This document shows, one piece after another, positions 18,910 through 27,407 of a DNA stretch of 64,000 nucleotides. The position numbers and the translations under genes were made by a program. The stretch covers positions 1,798,001 through 1,862,000 of the forward strand of contig NZ_CP080096.1 in NCBI RefSeq assembly GCF_019428685.1. Direction: 5' to 3'. The DNA comes from Paraburkholderia edwinii (GTDB lineage: Bacteria; Pseudomonadota; Gammaproteobacteria; Burkholderiales; Burkholderiaceae). The first letter of the stretch is position 1; each line of letters starts with the position of its first letter. The notes under the pieces were generated by a model that saw nothing but the letters and a program-made list of their open reading frames with translations, made no database searches and had not been told where the DNA came from.

Positions 18910-19680
18910 ATGAATCTCCCGATGTATCGAGGTCAGCGCGTGCGTGAATGGGGCGGTCAATGCGTAGATGACTGATTGCGACAAAACGGTGCTTCCCTGC
19001 CTCGGGCGCCTTGCATGAAGTTGACAGTCTAAGGGTAACGGATAGGTTCGCGCAGCGGGGCTTGCCAAACGCGTGCGCTGCACGAGGCGTGACACGCGCG
19101 GTGACACCCGCGGTGACATGCGCGCGACGCGAAGACCATGCCTTGCGGTAAGCACGGGTTATTCAAAACGTAAGCACGGGGCGTGGCATTTGTTAGAGGC
19201 GGCAAAGCGGTTCGTCCCGGCATGGCAATACCCGATCATGGCATTGAAGACATGTTTCGACGCTACGGAACTCCGGGACTTTCAATAGACCTTAATGGGC
19301 GAGCGTCCAGGCACACTCCGATTCAATGTCCGGAATTTCCGGCTTTTATCGGTTGCATATCTGAAACCTGGTTCACGACACCGTTGCTGCCGCGTTTGTA
19401 CTGGCGTTTGTACCGGCGTTTGCCGTTGCGTTTTCTGCACATCGGCAAGCTTGTTTTTCTGTTAAAGACCGCTAACGGTGCGTCGACACCCATCGGGGTG
19501 CGGACAAGAAAAAAGACCGCAAGATGCACTTGCGCATAATTCGATTAGCCTTAATTTGCTTTTTTGCGACGTTTGCTAAGGCTCAATTTGTTGTTATTAC
19601 CTTACTTTACGTTCAAAACATAGCACTTCAACCTATATCCATGGCATAGTCCGCTTATGTCGTTCAACCAGGAGAGGAGT
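18910..19680. other. Long intergenic region before the H-NS gene
   Basis: This 771-bp stretch has no convincing gene. It holds short repeats (CGCGGTGACACC-like units near 19090-19120 and CGTTTGTACTGG-like units near 19392-19420). Next comes an AT-rich block from about 19530 to 19670 with an inverted repeat AGCCTTA/TAAGGCT (19547-19553 and 19577-19583). The AT-rich block is the likely promoter of the H-NS gene and could be bound by H-NS itself. Confidence 0.45.
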
Positions 19681-20415
19681 ATGGCCACATTGGAGCAGAT
19701 TCAGACGCGCTTGAAGAAACTGCAAGCGCAGGCCGATGCGATCATCGCAAAGCGGGCGCAAGGCGCGCTTGACCAGATCCGCGAGCTGATGATCAAGCAT
19801 GGGCTTACCACGCGCGATATCGAAGCGCGTGCGAAGGCAAGACGCGAGCGCGCGCGTCTCGGTCTTGCAAATGGCACAAGCGGCAAGATGAAGAGCGTGG
19901 GTGCAACGAAAGGCAAGCTGCCGCCGAAGTACCGTGACCCGAAAACGGGCGCGACGTGGAGCGGGCATGCCCGGCCGCCGGCATGGATCAAGAACGTGAA
20001 AGACAGGAGCAAGTTCTTGATCGATGGTGGCAGCGCGGCAGCCAGCGTGAGCGTGACGCTCAGCGCCAAGCCGGCGGCAAAGAAGGCTGCGGCTAAAAAG
20101 GCGGCAACGAAAAAGACGGCCGCTAAGAAGAGCATGGGCAGAAAGTCGGCTGCCGCTAAGAACACCGCGGTGAAGAAAGCCGCTGTCAAGAAAGTTGCGG
20201 CAAAGAAAACCGCCGGTCGCAAGGCGGCTGCTAAAAAGGTCGCATCGGGCCGGGCGGCCGCCGGAAAAACGGCGGCGCGAAAGGTCACGGCGGGCAAGGT
20301 TGGGAGAAAAGCGGCCATGCACAAAACCGGGCGCGGCATTGCACGGAAGGTCACGGCGCATACCGCACCGGTTGCGGCGCCCGCAGCGGCGAATGGCGCC
20401 ATCGCGCTAAGCTAG
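19681..20415 (+). CDS. H-NS family protein with histone H1-like Lys/Ala-rich tail
   Basis: A 244-residue nucleoid protein. The N-terminal oligomerisation helix runs from about 1 to 60, then the H-NS DNA-binding motif YRDPKTGATWSGHARPPAWI at about residues 81-100. About 120 residues of low-complexity AKKAAAKK-type repeats follow, like eukaryotic histone H1 and known from Burkholderiales. GGAGAGG lies just before the ATG. It should silence AT-rich foreign DNA and bridge DNA; the tail adds non-specific DNA affinity. The usual H-NS is about 100-140 residues, so most of this protein is the tail. Repeat number in the tail may vary between strains. Confidence 0.9.
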   Translation: MATLEQIQTRLKKLQAQADAIIAKRAQGALDQIRELMIKHGLTTRDIEARAKARRERARLGLANGTSGKMKSVGATKGKLPPKYRDPKTGATWSGHARPPAWIKNVKDRSKFLIDGGSAAASVSVTLSAKPAAKKAAAKKAATKKTAAKKSMGRKSAAAKNTAVKKAAVKKVAAKKTAGRKAAAKKVASGRAAAGKTAARKVTAGKVGRKAAMHKTGRGIARKVTAHTAPVAAPAAANGAIALS

Positions 20416-20436
20416 GCCAGCCATCGCTTGATCTGT

Positions 20437-20479
20437 CGAGCGGCACGCGTGGCGAACTTCGCCGTCGCGTAGCCGCTCG
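20437..20479 (+). terminator. Hairpin after the H-NS gene
   Basis: CGAGCGGC (20437-20444) pairs with GCCGCTCG (20472-20479) and is followed by TTTCA. It sits between the convergent H-NS and YigZ genes. The T-tract is short. Confidence 0.45.
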
Positions 20480-20506
20480 TTTCACTTTGGCGATCCGAAA
20501 CGGGCT

Positions 20507-21112
20507 TTAGTTTCCTTGAGCGGAGTCCGGAGGAAAGATCGCGCGGCCTTGCGTGAGGTCACGCAAGGCGTCATGTGCGTCTTCAAGCGCCGTGACGGGC
20601 ATGCGAATCACAAGACTTACATCCATTCCATACGTGCTGTGTTCAAGCACATAGGTCTGCTGTTCGATCCAGCGCCGCACGCGCGCTTCCTCCGGGTAGC
20701 CTATTTCCACCGTAAGCGTTGCAAGCGCAATCCGTTCGACGCGCGGTGCGTCTTGCAGGACGCTTGCAATCGCATCCGTATAGGCACGCACGAGCCCACC
20801 CGCACCGAGCTTGACGCCGCCGTAATAGCGAACGACGGCAGCCAGCACGCCATCGAGATCGTGATGGCGCAGCACTTCGAGAATCGGCCGGCCGGCGGTG
20901 CCCGATGGCTCGCCGTCGTCGGACATGCCCGACTGGCCGCCGGCGAGCAAGGCCCAGCAGACGTGCGTTGCCGCCGGATGGGTTTCGCGCAGGCGGCGTA
21001 ACTCGTCCATGGCGGCGTCGCGGTCCGCCACGGGAATCGCGTATCCGATAAAGCGGCTTTTGCGGATTTCGAGTTCCGCGCTCAAAGCGTTGGGCAGGGT
21101 ATAGGTTGGCAC
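20507..21112 (-). CDS. YigZ/IMPACT-family protein
   Basis: About 201 residues, with the UPF0029/IMPACT domain (KSRFIGYAIPV at the N terminus, SDDGEPSGTAGRPILEVL and VVRYYGGVKLGAGGLVRAY in the core) and a C-terminal DUF1949 ferredoxin-like domain. The molecular function is not firmly known in bacteria; the eukaryotic relative IMPACT inhibits GCN2 signalling. I place the start at the GTG of V-P-T-Y-T-L because homologues begin there. The frame stays open upstream to 21325, however, and no ribosome site stands before either. The start lies within a 13-bp tandem repeat. Confidence 0.8.
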   Translation of the reverse strand: MPTYTLPNALSAELEIRKSRFIGYAIPVADRDAAMDELRRLRETHPAATHVCWALLAGGQSGMSDDGEPSGTAGRPILEVLRHHDLDGVLAAVVRYYGGVKLGAGGLVRAYTDAIASVLQDAPRVERIALATLTVEIGYPEEARVRRWIEQQTYVLEHSTYGMDVSLVIRMPVTALEDAHDALRDLTQGRAIFPPDSAQGN

Positions 21113-21168
21113 AGCGGGTTGGCACAGCGGGTTGGCACAGCGAGTAGGCACAACGGGTTGGCAAAGCG
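21104..21168. repeat. Five-copy 13-bp tandem repeat over the YigZ start
   Basis: Five direct repeats of GGTTGGCACAGCG: units 1-3 (21104-21142) are identical, unit 4 differs at three positions and unit 5 at one. On the minus strand each unit carries GTG-CCA-ACC. Because 13 is not a multiple of three, a change in copy number shifts the frame of anything translated through it. Confidence 0.9.
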
Positions 21169-21245
21169 GATCGACAGGACAGCATTTTGTATTGGAACGC
21201 TGTATTGTGGGCCAATCCGGTAAGGGTGTCTTGTCAACTTGTGCA

Positions 21246-21274
21246 ATGACGTGCGGCGCTTCGCAACGTAAGAT
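21246..21274 (+). promoter_or_regulatory. Candidate sigma-70 promoter of the small RNA
   Basis: ATGACG (21246-21251), 17 bp, then TAAGAT (21269-21274). The predicted start, about 7 bp downstream at 21281, is exactly the first base of the RNA's closing stem. The -35 is moderate and the -10 good. Confidence 0.5.
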
Positions 21275-21280
21275 CAGCGC

Positions 21281-21408
21281 GATGACGGATTTCGCTTCTG
21301 GCTGGAGCGATGCCGGACTCCTCAATCCGGCGATCCGTCATCCAGTAATCAATAGTACGGTAAGTATTGGCAGCCCCTCTCGCGCGTTAGCGCGAAGAGG
21401 GGCTTTTT
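21281..21408 (+). ncRNA. Candidate structured small RNA, about 128 nt, with three-way junction
   Basis: A perfect 10-bp closing stem, GATGACGGAT (21281-21290) with ATCCGTCATC (21333-21342), encloses two hairpins. These are TCGCT/AGCGA (21292-21296 and 21306-21310) and GCCGGA/TCCGGC (21312-21317 and 21326-21331). Only single unpaired bases remain at the junction. The second loop is CTCCTCAA, which contains an anti-Shine-Dalgarno sequence. A linker and a strong intrinsic terminator follow. No coding frame on this strand fits. It is divergent from the YigZ gene if that gene starts at 21112, and antisense to its 5' extension otherwise. I do not recognise a known family. It could be a trans-acting sRNA that blocks ribosome sites through the CUCCUC loop. 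Confidence 0.65.
21372..21408 (+). terminator. Rho-independent terminator of the small RNA
   Basis: AGCCCCTCT-CGCGC (21372-21385) pairs with GCGCG-(A)-AGAGGGGCT (21390-21404) around a GTTA loop, then TTTTGTT. One unpaired A bulge. This is a classic strong intrinsic terminator with no open gene before it on the + strand other than the RNA. Confidence 0.85.
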
Positions 21409-21514
21409 GTTGTCCGTTAAGAAAAATGGCGCCGGTTGCGCGATATCCGATGCCTTCGACACGATCGTCAAGCATACGCACGTGACGTACTGCGCGGCGG
21501 AGTACAGCAACCGG

Positions 21515-21748
21515 TTACTTGCGCAACAGGCTTTGCGCCGGAATCCGTTCATCGACCGTGTGCCGCGTGGAGGCGAAGCCCGGCGGAAAATCCACGACGC
21601 GCGCGACGGTGCGCGATGCGGCAGGCTGATTTTCTCCGGCTGCGCCGAAAAAGCGCGCGCCGACACGCGCGCCGCCGACGATCGCGGTCATCGCCTGGCG
21701 GTCGAGTTCGACGCTGGCGGAAAGGTCTTTGATAACGAGCTTGGCCAT
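21515..21748 (-). CDS. Double-glycine leader peptide A, candidate export substrate
   Basis: A 77-residue peptide. Its first 26 residues follow the leader pattern shared by five genes here: M-x-x-L/I-x-I-x-D-L, five variable residues, L-D-x-x-A-M-x-A-I/V, then x-G-G (here AMTAIVGG). GG at residues 25-26 is the likely cleavage site for the C39 peptidase of the exporter at 35.7-38.8 kb. The cargo starts ARVGARFFGAAGEN and has no cysteine. It is the last of three peptide genes (C, B, A) read leftward, perhaps as one unit from the sigma-54 promoter before peptide C. Cargo function unknown. Confidence 0.75.
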   Translation of the reverse strand: MAKLVIKDLSASVELDRQAMTAIVGGARVGARFFGAAGENQPAASRTVARVVDFPPGFASTRHTVDERIPAQSLLRK

Positions 21749-21868
21749 GGCTGTTCCCGAAGCTTCAAGACGAACAACCAGTATAGGAAAAGGCGCGCGC
21801 TTCCGGTACCCGGCAGCGCGCGCTAGCGCACGGTGCGGAGGTCCCCGTTCCTCCGCTGCGGCGTGTGG

Positions 21869-22141
21869 TTACACGGCCGCATTCGTGCTTGCCCAAAGCT
21901 TCGGGCTGACGTTCAGATTCGGCGCCACGAAGCCCGCGCCGATCACACCGATGTTATTCAGCGCTTCGACGTTGACGAACTGCATCTGCGTGATGTTCTG
22001 ATTGACGCCGATATTGACGTTGGCCACCGGGCCGAGGCCCGCGAGCCACGAATTGCCGGGTGCGCCACCGGAGACGGCGGACATCTCGCCGTGCTCGAGT
22101 GTCCGGATACCGGACAGATCGCTAATGATGATGGACGACAT
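21869..22141 (-). CDS. Double-glycine leader peptide B, candidate export substrate
   Basis: A 90-residue peptide with leader MSSIIISDL...LEHGEMSAVSGG, GG at residues 25-26. CTGGAG lies 7 bp before the ATG; a longer in-frame opening upstream has no such site. The cargo is rich in Asn, Val, Gly and Ile (GPVANVNIGVNQNITQMQF, then VNVEALNNIGVIGAGF), with no cysteine and alternating small and hydrophobic residues that suggest beta structure. It is the most divergent leader of the five, with E-H in place of the L-D pair. It lies between peptides C and A on the same strand. Confidence 0.75.
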   Translation of the reverse strand: MSSIIISDLSGIRTLEHGEMSAVSGGAPGNSWLAGLGPVANVNIGVNQNITQMQFVNVEALNNIGVIGAGFVAPNLNVSPKLWASTNAAV

Positions 22142-22239
22142 GATATTTCTCCAGGGAGATCGAAAGAAAACGGAAAACGGAAAAGCAGGCAAAAAACGGG
22201 CAAAAACAGCGACAGCAGCAAAACAGGCGGACTGCAATC

Positions 22240-22272
22240 ACCGGGAGCGCGTGTGGCTCGTGCGCTCCCGGT
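22240..22272. other. Strong hairpin between peptide genes C and B
   Basis: ACCGGGAGCGC (22240-22250) pairs perfectly over 11 bp with GCGCTCCCGGT (22262-22272). There is no T-tract in either direction. It lies just after the stop of peptide C, so it could stabilise or cap the C transcript and reduce read-through into B and A. Confidence 0.6.
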
Positions 22273-22293
22273 CCCCCGTGTGAAGCGTTGTGA

Positions 22294-22563
22294 TTAATAG
22301 ACGTTGACGTTGTTCGTGCCCGTCATCGTCGGCGTGATCGTCGTGTCGAATTTCTTCGCGAACGCGTTACCGTTGTTGCTGATGTTGCTCACGTCCTGCG
22401 ACTGGTTTACAAGTTGCTGCGCATTGACCGTCTTGCTGTTATCGAACTTGAGCGACAGGTCGGGGTAGTACGGGAAGGCGATATAGCCACCGCGCACGGC
22501 CTGCATGGCCTTGCTGTCGAGTTGTTCGGCCATGGCGAGGTCTTTGATGGTCAGCGATTTCAT
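22294..22563 (-). CDS. Double-glycine leader peptide C, candidate export substrate
   Basis: An 89-residue peptide with leader MKSLTIKDLAMAEQLDSKAM followed by QAVRGG; GG at residues 25-26. The cargo begins YIAFPYYPDL, is Asn/Thr/Ser-rich and ends NNVNVY. It is a close paralogue of peptide D (28624-28893): same length, same ends, most residues identical. AGGAGA precedes the ATG. A sigma-54 promoter lies 75 bp upstream. No cysteines, so a lanthionine or disulfide-type product is not expected. The function could be bacteriocin, signal or structural surface peptide; sequence alone does not decide. Confidence 0.85.
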   Translation of the reverse strand: MKSLTIKDLAMAEQLDSKAMQAVRGGYIAFPYYPDLSLKFDNSKTVNAQQLVNQSQDVSNISNNGNAFAKKFDTTITPTMTGTNNVNVY

Positions 22564-22637
22564 GAAAGTTCTCCTAACGAGGAATAGATGGGTCTTGCGG
22601 TTCGTTTGAGCATCTTGTCTGCTCGGGCGTCACTAAC

Positions 22638-22652
22638 GCACAGGCTGTGCCA
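22638..22652 (-). promoter_or_regulatory. Sigma-54 (-24/-12) promoter for peptides C, B, A
   Basis: Read on the minus strand: TGGCACAGCCTGTGC, i.e. GG, 10 bp, GC, close to the consensus TGGCAC(G)N4TTGC. It lies 75 bp before the ATG of peptide C. The downstream leader (GTTAGT..., GAGCAGACAAGA) is alike in sequence to that of peptide D, so promoter and gene were duplicated together. Confidence 0.82.
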
Positions 22653-23018
22653 GTCGCTGCAACGAGCACCCGGCAGTTATGGTGCAAAAGCGATCGGGCC
22701 GTTGACAGATAAGGGGCTTACGCGTGCGCGACACACCCGGCGCGTGGCCGGGCACGATGTTCGGCGCGTCGACGGGAGCGGCCGCGGATGGTTGATGACG
22801 GGTTGAGGCCAACTGAATGCCCGATGCTGTTGGCCGGGTCGCAACACGTGGGGTTAACCTTCGGGTTAGCCGCTGAATTTGGCCGCTGAAGTTAGTGAAT
22901 TCGCGTGGCCGATTCCGTTTGCGAAAGAGAATCGTGCGGGCTACTATCGAACGAGCGCATGTAATTGATTACGACAGGATCTCCTCTATCCCAACGAGCG
23001 CTGCATCGCTTCGCACCC

Positions 23019-25259
23019 ATGGCCAACCTTGCGCATCTGATCCGGGATTACCAGAGCGGCGCGCTTTCACACGATGCGTTCGTCGCTCAGCTCGACAGCA
23101 CGTTGACGACCGACGGCATGGGCTCCGCGCGGCTCTTCGATGTGCTTCGCGAAGCGCACTCGCACACGCCGTTGCCGGCGGATCTCTATGCGGAGGTTCA
23201 CCGCAGAATCGAGCAATTGCCGGTGTCGAATCTCGCCGCGGCAGGCGGCGAGGAAACGCGTGTGCAGACTACGCCAGGCCATGGCGGAGCGCCCAGCGGC
23301 GCCGGGGCGGCGGGGCCTGCGCCTGTGCATCCGGTGCCGCCGCCGTCGTCATCGCCGTCGGGAACGATCGGTGCGACGCTTGCGCACGGTGCTTCATCCG
23401 GTGAAGTCAAAGGCACGGGCGACACGCTCAATAACCGTTTCGTGCTCGAGGAGTGTCTTGGCATCGGCGGCATGGGCACCGTCTATAAGGCGCTCGATCT
23501 GCGCAAGCTCGAAGCATCGGACCGTAAGCCGTATGTCGCGATCAAGGTGCTCAATGTGCAGTTTCGCGGCAACCCGAAATCGCTGATCGCACTGCAGCGC
23601 GAAGCACGCAAGGCGCAGGTACTCGCGCACCGGAATATCGTCACCGTCTACGACTTCGATCGCGACGGCGCCATCGTCTATCTGACGATGGAATATCTGT
23701 CGGGCAAGCCGCTAAGCCAGATTCTGCGTACGCCCGATTTTCATGGCATGCCTGTGAGCGCCGCGCTGCCGATCGTGCGCGGCATGTCGGCCGCGCTTGC
23801 CTATGCGCACGAACGCGGCTTTGTGCATTGCGATTTCAAGCCCGCGAACGTGTTTCTGACCGAGCATGGCGAAGTGAAGGTGATCGACTTCGGCATCGCG
23901 CGCGTGTTTCAGCGAAGCGAGGAAGAGAACGACGCGACCGTGTTCGATCCGGGCAGTCTGGGCGCGTTGACGCCTGCCTATGCGAGCCCCGAAATGCTCG
24001 AGCATCTGGAGCCCGATCCGCGCGACGACATCTATGCGCTCGGCTGCATCACGTATGAATTGCTCACGGGGCGCCATCCGTTCGACCGGATGTCCGCGAC
24101 GCAGGCGCGCGCCGCGCACAAGCAGCCGCAGCGTCCCGAGCAACTCAGTACGCGGCAATGGCGCGCCTTGCGCGCGGCGCTGTCGTTCGACCGGGCATCG
24201 CGCACGCCAACGGTCGCGCAATTTGTTGAAGAGTTTTGCGTCGATGAAGCGCGCCCGGCGAACGTCAAGGCTAAACCGCTGCAAGGCGCGTTGAGGAAGG
24301 GCGGCGATACGCCCGGTGCATGGTCGGGCTGGCCGTTGAAAGCAGGCGTTGCGGCGCTTGTTGCGCTGCTTGCCGCAGGCGTGGGTGTTTATCGCTATCG
24401 TGCCGCGCCAACGGAGGCTGTCGAACAGCAAATGTCGTCGGCTTCGGAAACGCAGGCTTCGGGCACGTTGGAGGCGCCGGCTCAAACGGGCGCGATCGGC
24501 GCATCGCAAACGGCACCGGAAACCGCCAGGCAAGCTCAGAATGAAACGCCGGTGCAAACGGCGCGCGTCACACCACCGCCGGCGCCGACGCTCGCGGCGG
24601 TCTCGCCATTGCTTGCAAAACTGCCGTGTTCCGCACTTGCAGCATCGATTAGTGGTCGAGCGGTGCAATTGCGCGGCTTTGTCGCGCAACCCGACGGCAT
24701 CGACAAGCTGAAGACAACGGTCGGCACGATGCCGGGCGTCGACGCACTCAATCTCGACGTGCTGCCGCTAGGCGCGGATAAATGCGAAGTGCTCGACGCG
24801 TACGCGCCTTACTGGGCGCGCAACTGGGATGCGGGCCATGCGGCGACGCTTCATACGCGCGCATCGGGCGGACAGCTGACTGAAGGCGAACCGCTTGTTG
24901 TCGACGTATCGACGCCGGGCTACGACTCGTACGTCAACGTCGACTACTACGTGCTTGACGGTAGTGTCGTGCATCTGGTGCCGGGCCCGCGCGCCAAGGA
25001 TAACCAGGCGCCGCCGCATTACAAGGCGACGATCGGCGCGGGCGGCGACTGGATCGTGTCGAAGCCGTTCGGTACGGAATTGGTCGTGCTGCTGATCACG
25101 CCGGCGCCGCTTTTCGACAGCGCGCGGCCGGAAAGCGAAGCACGCGCCGATTATCTCAGGCTGCTCGATACGAGGCTCAAGCAGATAGCTGAGAAGTACG
25201 GGCAGGACAAGATCGTCGCGGACATCGCGCCGATTACCAGCAAGGCGCGCGGGCGCTGA
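23019..25259 (+). CDS. Transmembrane eukaryotic-type Ser/Thr protein kinase with DUF4384-like sensor
   Basis: 746 residues. A short N-terminal region precedes a Hanks kinase domain (about 135-410). It has the glycine loop GIGGMGTVYKA, Lys176 in VAIKVL, catalytic Asp272 in HCDFKPANVFL, Asp290 in IDFGIAR, and YASPEML. One membrane helix (about 440-462) is followed by a periplasmic part with a BON-like stretch and a DUF4384-type domain. All catalytic residues are present. It should phosphorylate Thr/Ser on partners, the obvious candidate being the FHA protein at 30.9 kb, opposed by the PP2C at 40.2 kb. The start is uncertain: ATG at 23019 has no clear ribosome site and a TTG at 22965 is in frame. 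It is divergent from the peptide C-B-A genes. Confidence 0.9.
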   Translation: MANLAHLIRDYQSGALSHDAFVAQLDSTLTTDGMGSARLFDVLREAHSHTPLPADLYAEVHRRIEQLPVSNLAAAGGEETRVQTTPGHGGAPSGAGAAGPAPVHPVPPPSSSPSGTIGATLAHGASSGEVKGTGDTLNNRFVLEECLGIGGMGTVYKALDLRKLEASDRKPYVAIKVLNVQFRGNPKSLIALQREARKAQVLAHRNIVTVYDFDRDGAIVYLTMEYLSGKPLSQILRTPDFHGMPVSAALPIVRGMSAALAYAHERGFVHCDFKPANVFLTEHGEVKVIDFGIARVFQRSEEENDATVFDPGSLGALTPAYASPEMLEHLEPDPRDDIYALGCITYELLTGRHPFDRMSATQARAAHKQPQRPEQLSTRQWRALRAALSFDRASRTPTVAQFVEEFCVDEARPANVKAKPLQGALRKGGDTPGAWSGWPLKAGVAALVALLAAGVGVYRYRAAPTEAVEQQMSSASETQASGTLEAPAQTGAIGASQTAPETARQAQNETPVQTARVTPPPAPTLAAVSPLLAKLPCSALAASISGRAVQLRGFVAQPDGIDKLKTTVGTMPGVDALNLDVLPLGADKCEVLDAYAPYWARNWDAGHAATLHTRASGGQLTEGEPLVVDVSTPGYDSYVNVDYYVLDGSVVHLVPGPRAKDNQAPPHYKATIGAGGDWIVSKPFGTELVVLLITPAPLFDSARPESEARADYLRLLDTRLKQIAEKYGQDKIVADIAPITSKARGR

Positions 25260-25298
25260 ACACTGGGCCGCGCGGCTATTTCGGCTTTATTTCAGGTC

Positions 25299-27218
25299 CT
25301 ATTTCAGATCTTTGGCGACGCGAAAGCCGTCTTGGGATTGACGCACGCTCTGGCTGTATTTGAAGCGCGTCGACGTGAGCATATAGTCGGCGCCTTCGCG
25401 CCAGGAACCGCCGCGGATCACGCGCATATTGCAGCCCGGTGCGTCCCATACATGGCCGTCGTTCGGTGCGCCCTGGTACGAGTTGTGCCAGCAGTCGCTG
25501 ACCCATTCCCATACGCTGCCGTTCATGTCGTGCAATCCATAAGGATTCGCCGCGAATGTGCCGACGCTTTCGGGGCCCTCCTTATGCCATGGGTCGCCGC
25601 AATCCTTGCAGTTTGCCTGGCCCTTGCGCATCTGTTCGCCCCACCAGTATTTCGACGTCGTGCCCGCGCGGTCCGCATATTCCCATTCGGCTTCGGTCGG
25701 CAGGCGGTAGGGTCTGCCCGTCGTTTTAGCGAGCCATTTCACGTAGAGCTGAGCGTCGTCCCAGCTTAGATCGCGTGCCGGCGCGTTCTTCACGGAATTG
25801 TTTTCCGCAGACAGGCGCGGGCACACGTTCGCATCCGCGCATGCATTCCATTGCTCGACCGTCACTTCGTATTTACCGATCGCGAAAGGTGCCGCGATCG
25901 TTACGTGATGCGGCGGTTTTTCAGACGGGTCATCGGAGTTGCTGCCCATCGTGAATGAGCCGGCGGGCAAAGAGATCATCACGGGGCACGTTGCGCAGTC
26001 CTTGCTTTCGCCGCTTGCGGCGAATGTCGTTTTTGCGGGCGGTTGCGCGGGTGTGGGTGTAGGTGCGGGTGCGGGCGCTGCAGCCGCGGGGGGACGTTGT
26101 TGCTGCGGCGCGGGTGCGGCGGGTGCGGCAGGCGTGGTTGCCTGAGGCGCCGGCGCCGTTTGCGGTTTTTGCGCACCCGCTGCAGCCTTCAAACGTTCGA
26201 TGCGCGCATGCGCAAGCGTCGCGAAGCGTCCGTTCGGATAGGCCTTCAGATAGGCTTCGTAATCGCTTGCATAGTTGCTGTCCTTGATCGAGTCCCAGAA
26301 AGTCAGCTCGTATTGCTCATTGCTGTCTTTGGGCATGATGCCGCGGCGTGGCATGCGTGCGATCGCATCGTCGTCGTACGCCGAACTCGCGAGCGAGACA
26401 CGTTGCGATGCATCAAAATTCCGCGTGCCATCGAGGCTGCCGTTGCGCTTGCCATTTCCGTTGGAGCCCGATGTTTCGCGCATTGTCGACGACATCCACG
26501 GCTCTTGTTGACCGTGCGTAAGTGCCGCTACTTCGTCTGCCGCATGCTGAAGCATTGGCAACATCGCATCGATGTCGTCGCCTTGCACGCTTGGCGGCGC
26601 ATTTTGAATCCGGCGCAACCACGCGCCGGTCAGCAAGCCGTGTTGCTCGCCGTCCAATGCAAACGCACCGGGCTCCGCTGCATACGCAATAAACGTTTGA
26701 GCGGGCAACGCGGGCAGCGCCGCATCGAATCGGGCAGGGCGCGCGAAAGGTTGCACCAGACATGTGTCAAGCACGACCACGTTGCGCTGCTGCGACCGCG
26801 CAACCGACATCACGCGCAATACCGCCGCGAGATCGATGCCATCGCGCACCAGCGCCGCCGGCGCGCGCGTATCGCTCCCTGCGGGAAGCAGCAAGGTGGA
26901 ATGCGCGGTTTGGACTCCGTGCCCGGCGAAGTAGAAAAGACCGGTACCGCCCGCCTGCAGCCGCTTACCGAATTCGGCGATTGCCTCATTCATGGCTTGC
27001 GGCGTTGCATCAGACACGCTGACCACGTCGAAGCCTAGCGACTTCAACGCGGTATCGACAGCCGCGGCATCGTGCCGTGCGTTAGCGAGCGGGTGCGCCG
27101 GATAGTCGCTATTGCCGATCACCAGCGCGACTTTGCGTTCGGCGGAAACGGTGTCGGCGCCGGCCGCATGCGCGCTGCCGAGCCCGATCATGCATACCAG
27201 CAGGAGTGTTCGCCACAT
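25299..27218 (-). CDS. Secreted caspase-fold (C14) protein with FGE-sulfatase (SUMF1) domain
   Basis: 639 residues with a signal peptide ([20 protein letters not shown]). A metacaspase-like C14 domain (about 28-240) has the catalytic pair His100 (FYFAGHGVQ) and Cys153 ([10 protein letters not shown]). A low-complexity Pro/Ala linker (about 345-400) leads to a formylglycine-generating-enzyme-like domain (about 410-639; [25 protein letters not shown]). The redox cysteines of true FGE are not evident at the usual site, so this domain may bind rather than oxidise. The ATG at 27218 follows AGGA at good spacing. Its stop lies 40 bp from the convergent kinase stop. Role in the peptide system unknown; it could process exported peptides, by inference. 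Confidence 0.85.
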   Translation of the reverse strand: MWRTLLLVCMIGLGSAHAAGADTVSAERKVALVIGNSDYPAHPLANARHDAAAVDTALKSLGFDVVSVSDATPQAMNEAIAEFGKRLQAGGTGLFYFAGHGVQTAHSTLLLPAGSDTRAPAALVRDGIDLAAVLRVMSVARSQQRNVVVLDTCLVQPFARPARFDAALPALPAQTFIAYAAEPGAFALDGEQHGLLTGAWLRRIQNAPPSVQGDDIDAMLPMLQHAADEVAALTHGQQEPWMSSTMRETSGSNGNGKRNGSLDGTRNFDASQRVSLASSAYDDDAIARMPRRGIMPKDSNEQYELTFWDSIKDSNYASDYEAYLKAYPNGRFATLAHARIERLKAAAGAQKPQTAPAPQATTPAAPAAPAPQQQRPPAAAAPAPAPTPTPAQPPAKTTFAASGESKDCATCPVMISLPAGSFTMGSNSDDPSEKPPHHVTIAAPFAIGKYEVTVEQWNACADANVCPRLSAENNSVKNAPARDLSWDDAQLYVKWLAKTTGRPYRLPTEAEWEYADRAGTTSKYWWGEQMRKGQANCKDCGDPWHKEGPESVGTFAANPYGLHDMNGSVWEWVSDCWHNSYQGAPNDGHVWDAPGCNMRVIRGGSWREGADYMLTSTRFKYSQSVRQSQDGFRVAKDLK

Positions 27219-27407
27219 ATTCAAATCCTGTCCGCTAAGAACCGTCTATGGGTACGGGACGTCTCGCCGGCCTTCATCGAAAAGATAGCACGCAGTCCGA
27301 ACGTCAGAACGTTAACGAGTGTCGCGTATCTTTTTGGCAAGTTCCGTCTTCCGTCCTAAGCTGAAACAGAATCGCAAAGCCCTGACCTTCCTTCGGGAGA
27401 ATGCGCC

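Noticed and set aside
19183..19539. 118-codon open frame before the H-NS gene
   Set aside because: No ribosome site, no domain, mixed composition; treated as intergenic.
21407..21826. 139-codon open frame on the + strand
   Set aside because: Antisense to peptide A and starting inside the terminator of the small RNA.
22653..23018. Sigma-54 promoter before the kinase gene
   Set aside because: The best candidate, around TGGCCGATTCCGTTTGC near 22906, has 12 bp and not 10 between GG and GC.
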